Below are positions 60,910 through 64,000 of a DNA stretch of 64,000 nucleotides, one piece after another. The stretch's first letter is position 1. Each line of letters starts with the position of its first letter. The stretch spans positions 1 to 64,000 of the forward strand of contig JAKVBQ010000004.1 in NCBI GenBank assembly GCA_022447205.1, given 5' to 3'. The position numbers and the translations under genes are program-made. This DNA is from Phycisphaerales bacterium (GTDB lineage Bacteria > Planctomycetota > Phycisphaerae > Phycisphaerales > SM1A02). The notes beneath the pieces are model-generated. The model saw nothing but the letters and a program-made list of their open reading frames with translations. It had not been told where the DNA came from and did not search any database.

Positions 60910-61857
60910 ATGAAGTCCAGCTCGGGAATGCAAGGAGCGGTGTGCGTCACCGGTGGTGCCGGGTTCATCGGCTCGCATCTCGTGGCCGCCCTGGTCGAAT
61001 CCGGTCTTGATGTCCGGGTCCTTGACGACCTCAGTACCGGCAGTCGGGAGCATCTGGTCGACGTGCTCGATCGAATCACCTTCATCGAGGGCTCGATCCT
61101 GGATGAAGGGGCACTTGACGAGGCGGTGTCGGGGGCAGGCCTCGTCTTCCACCATGCAGCGCGAGTGTCCGTCTCCGAAAGCCTCGAGGATCCTCTTCGG
61201 TACTGTCGTACGAACGTCGATGGGACCGTTGCCGTGCTCGAGGCCGCAAGGCGGCATGGCGTGCGAAGACTGGTCTACGCTGGAAGCTGCAGCGCCTACG
61301 GGGATCTGGAAGGCCTGCCCAAGCGCGAGACCGATCCGGTTCAGCCCACTTCGCCGTATGCAGCCACCAAGCTTGCTGGAGAGGATTTCGTCGCTTCCTA
61401 TGCAAGCTCCTACGACCTGGATACCGCGCGCCTTCGCTACTTCAACGTCTATGGTCCTCGTCAGGCCCACGACTCCCCGTACGCAGCCGTCGTGCCACGT
61501 TTCCTGCACGCACTCTCATCCGGTGGTCAGGCTGTGATCTTCGGCGATGGGGGGCAGACCCGGGACTTCGTGCATGTCGAGGATGTCGTCCAGGCGAACC
61601 TGCTGGCCGGTGGCCATGCGGGTCCGCTCGATGGGGCGGTCTTCAACATCGGTTCAGGCACGAGGCGTTCGATTCGGTCGGTGCTGGATGACGTGGCCTC
61701 CGCACTCGGTCTTGACGTGAACGTGCGTCACGAACCTGCCCGACCTGGTGAGGTCCGGGACAGTGAAGCCTCGATCGAGCTGGCTTCGACATGCCTTGGC
61801 TACCGGCCGGGACATGACTTCCGAGAGAGTCTCCTGGCGATGGTCCCCGCTTCCTGA
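60910..61857 (+). CDS. NAD-dependent sugar-nucleotide epimerase/dehydratase
   Basis: A 315-aa extended short-chain dehydrogenase. The NAD site is TGGAGFIGSHL; the active site is SCSAYGD (Ser) with PYAATKLAGE (Tyr-x-x-x-Lys). RYFNVYGPRQAHDSPYAAV and IFGDGGQTRDFVHVEDV are typical of UDP-GlcNAc/UDP-glucose 4-epimerase relatives such as WbpP/GalE. It would feed surface-polysaccharide synthesis. Start choices are ATG 60910 (no ribosome-binding site) or ATG 60928; both keep the NAD motif. No other glycan genes are adjacent. Confidence 0.88.
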   Translation: MKSSSGMQGAVCVTGGAGFIGSHLVAALVESGLDVRVLDDLSTGSREHLVDVLDRITFIEGSILDEGALDEAVSGAGLVFHHAARVSVSESLEDPLRYCRTNVDGTVAVLEAARRHGVRRLVYAGSCSAYGDLEGLPKRETDPVQPTSPYAATKLAGEDFVASYASSYDLDTARLRYFNVYGPRQAHDSPYAAVVPRFLHALSSGGQAVIFGDGGQTRDFVHVEDVVQANLLAGGHAGPLDGAVFNIGSGTRRSIRSVLDDVASALGLDVNVRHEPARPGEVRDSEASIELASTCLGYRPGHDFRESLLAMVPAS

Positions 61858-61879
61858 CGGAAAGCTCGGCCCATGTGGA

Positions 61880-62329
61880 TCATCCCCCGATGTCTTCCGC
61901 CCAGAGATCAGCCCTGGTCTCCTGGAGTCGCTTCATCAGTGCGATGCATCGTTCATCATCAAGGACGATCGTCTCGATCCCGTGTTCCGCGAGCCAGTGT
62001 TCCGCGCCCATGAAGGTCGTGTGCTCTCCGATCACGACCTGCCTGATGCCGTAGAGGACCGCCATGCCCGAGCACATCGGACAGGGGCTCAGCGTCGATG
62101 CCAGGATGAGCGAACCCCAGTCCCGTCGTCGTCCGGCATTTCGAAAGCAGACGGTCTCCGCGTGCGCCGTCGGGTCTCCACGCTGCACCCTTTCGTTGTG
62201 CCCGGCGGCCACGATCGTTCCATCCGCAGTGGCGAGTGCCGCCCCGATCGGGATCCCGCCTTCGCTCCAGGACTTCTCCGCCTGTTCGATGGCCGCTTCA
62301 AGGATCCTGTCTGCCAGCTCGACGTCCAT
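61880..62329 (-). CDS. cytosine deaminase-like nucleobase deaminase (yeast FCY1-type)
   Basis: A 149-aa zinc deaminase of the CDA fold. Zinc and proton-shuttle residues are His56/Glu58 (DPTAHAETV) and Cys83/Cys86 (LSPCPMCSG). Beyond the shared motifs the C-terminus VLDDERCIALMK...WAEDIGG matches what I recall of Saccharomyces cytosine deaminase (VDDERCKKIMK...WFEDIGE), as does GIPIGAAL near the N-terminus, so cytosine is the likeliest substrate; guanine or tRNA adenosine deaminase relatives are less likely. It lies downstream of a tiny ORF and hairpin on the same strand. Confidence 0.85.
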   Translation of the reverse strand: MDVELADRILEAAIEQAEKSWSEGGIPIGAALATADGTIVAAGHNERVQRGDPTAHAETVCFRNAGRRRDWGSLILASTLSPCPMCSGMAVLYGIRQVVIGEHTTFMGAEHWLAEHGIETIVLDDERCIALMKRLQETRADLWAEDIGG

Positions 62330-62438
62330 GTCCCGCTCCTTCTGCCATGATCAGGGGCTTGGTGCCTGAGCTTGATTCGGCATTCGAGTGGTTTCTCCTT
62401 TGGAATCGAGCCCTCGCAAACCATTGTCAAAAGAAAGA

Positions 62439-62464
62439 GCCCGCCAGCGATGTCGCTGGCGGGC
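62439..62464 (-). terminator. intrinsic terminator/attenuator before the deaminase gene
   Basis: GCCCGCCAGCG-acat-CGCTGGCGGGC on the minus strand is followed by TCTTTCTTTTG. It stands 52 bases after the stop of the tiny ORF and 110 bases before the deaminase start, so it either ends the tiny gene's transcript or attenuates transcription into the deaminase gene. Confidence 0.85.
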
Positions 62465-62515
62465 ACGAATTTCCTGGGCCGCGCACTTGCTGCACGCACC
62501 CGTCAGGTACGTGTG

Positions 62516-62554
62516 TCAGGCGCTCAGGCCCTCGAATTCGCAGTACTTGCTCAT
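62516..62554 (-). CDS. 12-codon ORF with near-perfect Shine-Dalgarno
   Basis: ATG at 62554 opens a 12-residue frame, MSKYCEFEGLSA, ending in TGA. Upstream, AAAGGTGGTGATC (62569-62557) matches 11 of 12 bases of the full anti-Shine-Dalgarno complement AAGGAGGTGATC, with the core seven bases from the ATG; this is the strongest ribosome-binding site in the window. A hairpin terminator follows. It may be a leader peptide regulating the deaminase gene or an independent micropeptide. No similarity is recognised. Confidence 0.45.
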   Translation of the reverse strand: MSKYCEFEGLSA

Positions 62555-62879
62555 GTGATCACCACCTTTCGGGAATGCGCACCAGCCAGCCGTCGCGGTG
62601 TCCTTCTCTCATGGGTTCACCATGAGCCGCCGCCGGCGAATCTGTCGCTCCGGTCGGTCCCGAAGCGTGCCACGCCGTCGGAAACGTCCGTCGGCGCCCA
62701 CAGGGACACGAGCGGCATGCAGCCACTCTTGGCTCCCGAATCGCCCGCAGGCGTCTTTTCGCGGTGCGTTCGGGGACCCTGCACCAGAATCGTTGCCCGG
62801 ATTTCTCGTCCAGTCAAGGGTGAATGCACGATGATTCCCCATAGGAGCCTTCGATGAGGTTCCTGACGAGGTGCATTGC

Positions 62880-63740
62880 ATGCGACGACTCCTGGACAGC
62901 CACGTTCATGTCTGGGATCTGGATCGGTTGAACCTGCCATGGCTCGGCTCGGTTCCCCGACTGGATCGGAGCTATCTCACCGAGGACTACCTTGCGGCGC
63001 TCCCCGAGATCGAGTCGATCCAGGCGGTGTATCTCGAAGTGGATGCGGCATCCGGTGATGAGGAGCGTGAGCTCGAGCTGGTCGATGAACTGCTCCGGGA
63101 TGAAGACGGTCCGTTCATGAGTGCGGTGGTTCGCGGGGATCCCGCAGCCCCGGATCTCGCGGAGTGGATCGCACGGACCAGTTCGGTGCGGGGTGTGAGC
63201 GGGTTCCGAACGGTCCTGCACACGCCCGACCAGCCTCGAGGGATCTGCCTCCTGCCCACGTTCATCGAGGGTGTCCGGAGCATGGGGGAGGCCGGCATGC
63301 ACTTCGAGCTCTGCATGCGCGAGGTCGAACTTGCCGATGCAGCCGAACTCGCGAGGGCCGCGCCCGGTACCCGGTTGGTCCTCGATCACTTCGGCAACGC
63401 CAGTCCCGGTGGGGAGAGCCATCTCCATTGGCGCGACGACATCTCGAGGATCGCCGAGCAGGAGAACGTCTTCTGCAAGGTCTCCGGGTTCTTCCAGAAT
63501 GCGCATCCGGACTGGTCCGTCGCCGAGGTCAGCGCACTCATCGATCATGTCCGGAACTGCTTCGGTGTCGAACGCCTGATGTTCGGTGGGAACTGGCCGG
63601 TGTGCACGCTGGTCGGAAGCCTTCGTCTGTGGATCGAGGTGGTCGACGAAGTGACCAGGCACTGGTCGGATCGGGACAGGGACGCCCTCTTCCACGAGAA
63701 CGCCGATGCCTTCTACGGATCTCGAAGCGGAGCCGGCTGA
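62880..63740 (+). CDS. amidohydrolase-2 family protein (sugar-lactonase-like)
   Basis: A 286-aa TIM-barrel metal hydrolase. It opens LLDSHVHVWDLDRLNLPWL (HxH metal site with the 'HVHVWD' wording typical of L-fuconolactonase/rhamnonolactonase relatives), then GVSGFRTVLHTP, LVLDHFGNASPGG and MFGGNWPVCTLVGS, which carries the conserved C-terminal GSNWP-type motif. A role in deoxy-sugar or lactone catabolism is likely by family. ATG 62880 is preferred (GAGG eight bases upstream) over GTG 62871. Confidence 0.87.
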   Translation: MRRLLDSHVHVWDLDRLNLPWLGSVPRLDRSYLTEDYLAALPEIESIQAVYLEVDAASGDEERELELVDELLRDEDGPFMSAVVRGDPAAPDLAEWIARTSSVRGVSGFRTVLHTPDQPRGICLLPTFIEGVRSMGEAGMHFELCMREVELADAAELARAAPGTRLVLDHFGNASPGGESHLHWRDDISRIAEQENVFCKVSGFFQNAHPDWSVAEVSALIDHVRNCFGVERLMFGGNWPVCTLVGSLRLWIEVVDEVTRHWSDRDRDALFHENADAFYGSRSGAG

Positions 63741-64000
63741 TCAGGCGAGGTGCTCGCCGTGGTACTCCTCGGGCACCGCGTCGTCCTCGGAGGACTCTTC
63801 GTCGATTTCATCGGCGGCATAGCCCTCTTCGAGCTCGCCTGCCTCCATCGCTCGCATCCTGCGCCAGTCCTCGAGCGTGAGCATCACTTCTCGAGCGACC
63901 GAACCCTTGTGTTCACCCAGAATCCCGGCGAGTCCCATCTGGTCGACGAGCCTCGAGGCCCGGCTGTAACCGATGGCAAGGCGGCGTTGGAGGAGGGAGA
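63741..64000 (-). CDS. ftsK: DNA translocase FtsK, C-terminal gamma domain (partial)
   Basis: The leftmost 86 codons of a minus-strand gene that enters from beyond the window. The visible part begins with the winged-helix gamma domain, SLLQRRLAIGYSRASRLVDQ followed by MGLAGILGEHKGSVAREV, which reads KOPS polarity sequences and activates XerCD in other bacteria. The tail is an acidic low-complexity extension (EEGYAADEIDEESSEDDAVP) past the usual FtsK end. The motor domain lies outside the window. Confidence 0.9.
   Translation of the reverse strand, partial: SLLQRRLAIGYSRASRLVDQMGLAGILGEHKGSVAREVMLTLEDWRRMRAMEAGELEEGYAADEIDEESSEDDAVPEEYHGEHLA

Larger units (their letters stand above)
62330..62879. 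other. 550-base interval with a tiny ORF unit and otherwise no gene
   Basis: Apart from the 12-codon ORF (62516-62554) and hairpin (62439-62464), listed separately, I see no convincing gene. On the minus strand a TTGACT -35-like hexamer occurs at about 62816-62811, and a second small frame of 17 codons (62612-62559) ends inside the Shine-Dalgarno of the tiny ORF. A direct repeat CCGACGG flanks positions near 62675-62695. The plus strand must contain the promoter of the amidohydrolase gene, with GAGG eight bases before its ATG. Confidence 0.4.

Noticed and set aside
62609-62881. 90-codon Arg-rich minus-strand frame upstream of the tiny ORF
   Set aside because: Low-complexity basic composition, weak ribosome-binding site and overlap with the amidohydrolase promoter region; no family resemblance.
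1-64000. CRISPR arrays, insertion sequences or integrated phage
   Set aside because: No regularly spaced direct repeats, transposase or integrase motifs, or phage structural genes were seen.

Overview
The window is GC-rich, densely coding bacterial chromosome that looks like a planctomycete, most likely class Phycisphaerae. Supporting signs are a secreted protein ending in two dockerin-like EF-hand repeats of the 'DLDGDGTVDGSDL...LLGNWG' type, an FHA domain fused to an ECF sigma factor, many Tat/Sec-exported and lipoprotein products of unknown function, and housekeeping operons that are broken up (rpsL-rpsG without fusA, gatCA without gatB, lone sucD, lone nuoI, an ATP synthase operon that stops after atpA). 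The taxonomic call is an inference; there is no rRNA gene here. I see no tRNA, CRISPR array, insertion sequence or prophage.

Layout. 1-8.8 kb: start of an unidentified membrane protein gene (minus), a lipoprotein, gatCA (minus), an RND efflux adaptor/pump pair (plus) and a NIF3-family gene (minus). 8.8-18.4 kb: a PIN-PhoH ATPase (plus), then a long minus-strand fatty-acid/phospholipid cluster in the order rpmF-plsX-fabH-fabD-lipoprotein-fabG-acpP-fabF, followed by an orphan FliN-like gene and a gene resembling a degenerate sensor kinase. fabG has no ATG/GTG/TTG at its expected N-terminus and seems to begin at ATC. 18.4-31.4 kb: rnhA, rpsL, rpsG with a strong terminator, a ThiF/MoeB-type enzyme, a DinB-family protein, two tandem paralogous exported proteins of about 820 aa built from degenerate helical repeats, and a glpK-glpD-MFS operon.

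31.4-49.5 kb: a mosaic of single genes and short operons: an exported unknown, an SGNH hydrolase, a small membrane protein, sucD and purM (divergent), an entericidin-like lipoprotein, a GNAT acetyltransferase, arfB, an outer-membrane beta-barrel candidate, a metallophosphoesterase, a PLP decarboxylase, a Tat-exported Gfo/Idh oxidoreductase, an M3 oligopeptidase, ispE, trkA-trkH potassium uptake, and nuoI. 49.5-54.7 kb: the ATP synthase operon atpZ-atpI-atpB-atpE-atpF-atpH-atpA, closed by an intrinsic terminator; atpG, atpD and atpC must lie elsewhere.

54.8-64 kb: an exported alpha/beta-hydrolase translationally coupled to a P-domain/dockerin protein, purU, mscS coupled to the FHA-ECF sigma factor, a non-coding interval ending in a strong terminator, a sugar-nucleotide epimerase, a yeast-type cytosine deaminase preceded by a 12-codon ORF with a near-perfect Shine-Dalgarno sequence and a hairpin terminator, a lactonase-type amidohydrolase, and the 3' end of ftsK. 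The strongest candidates for undescribed biology are the tandem repeat proteins (21.9-26.9 kb), the MscS/FHA-sigma pair (58.5-60.4 kb), the tiny ORF/terminator unit (62.4-62.6 kb) and the ATC-started fabG (14.04 kb).
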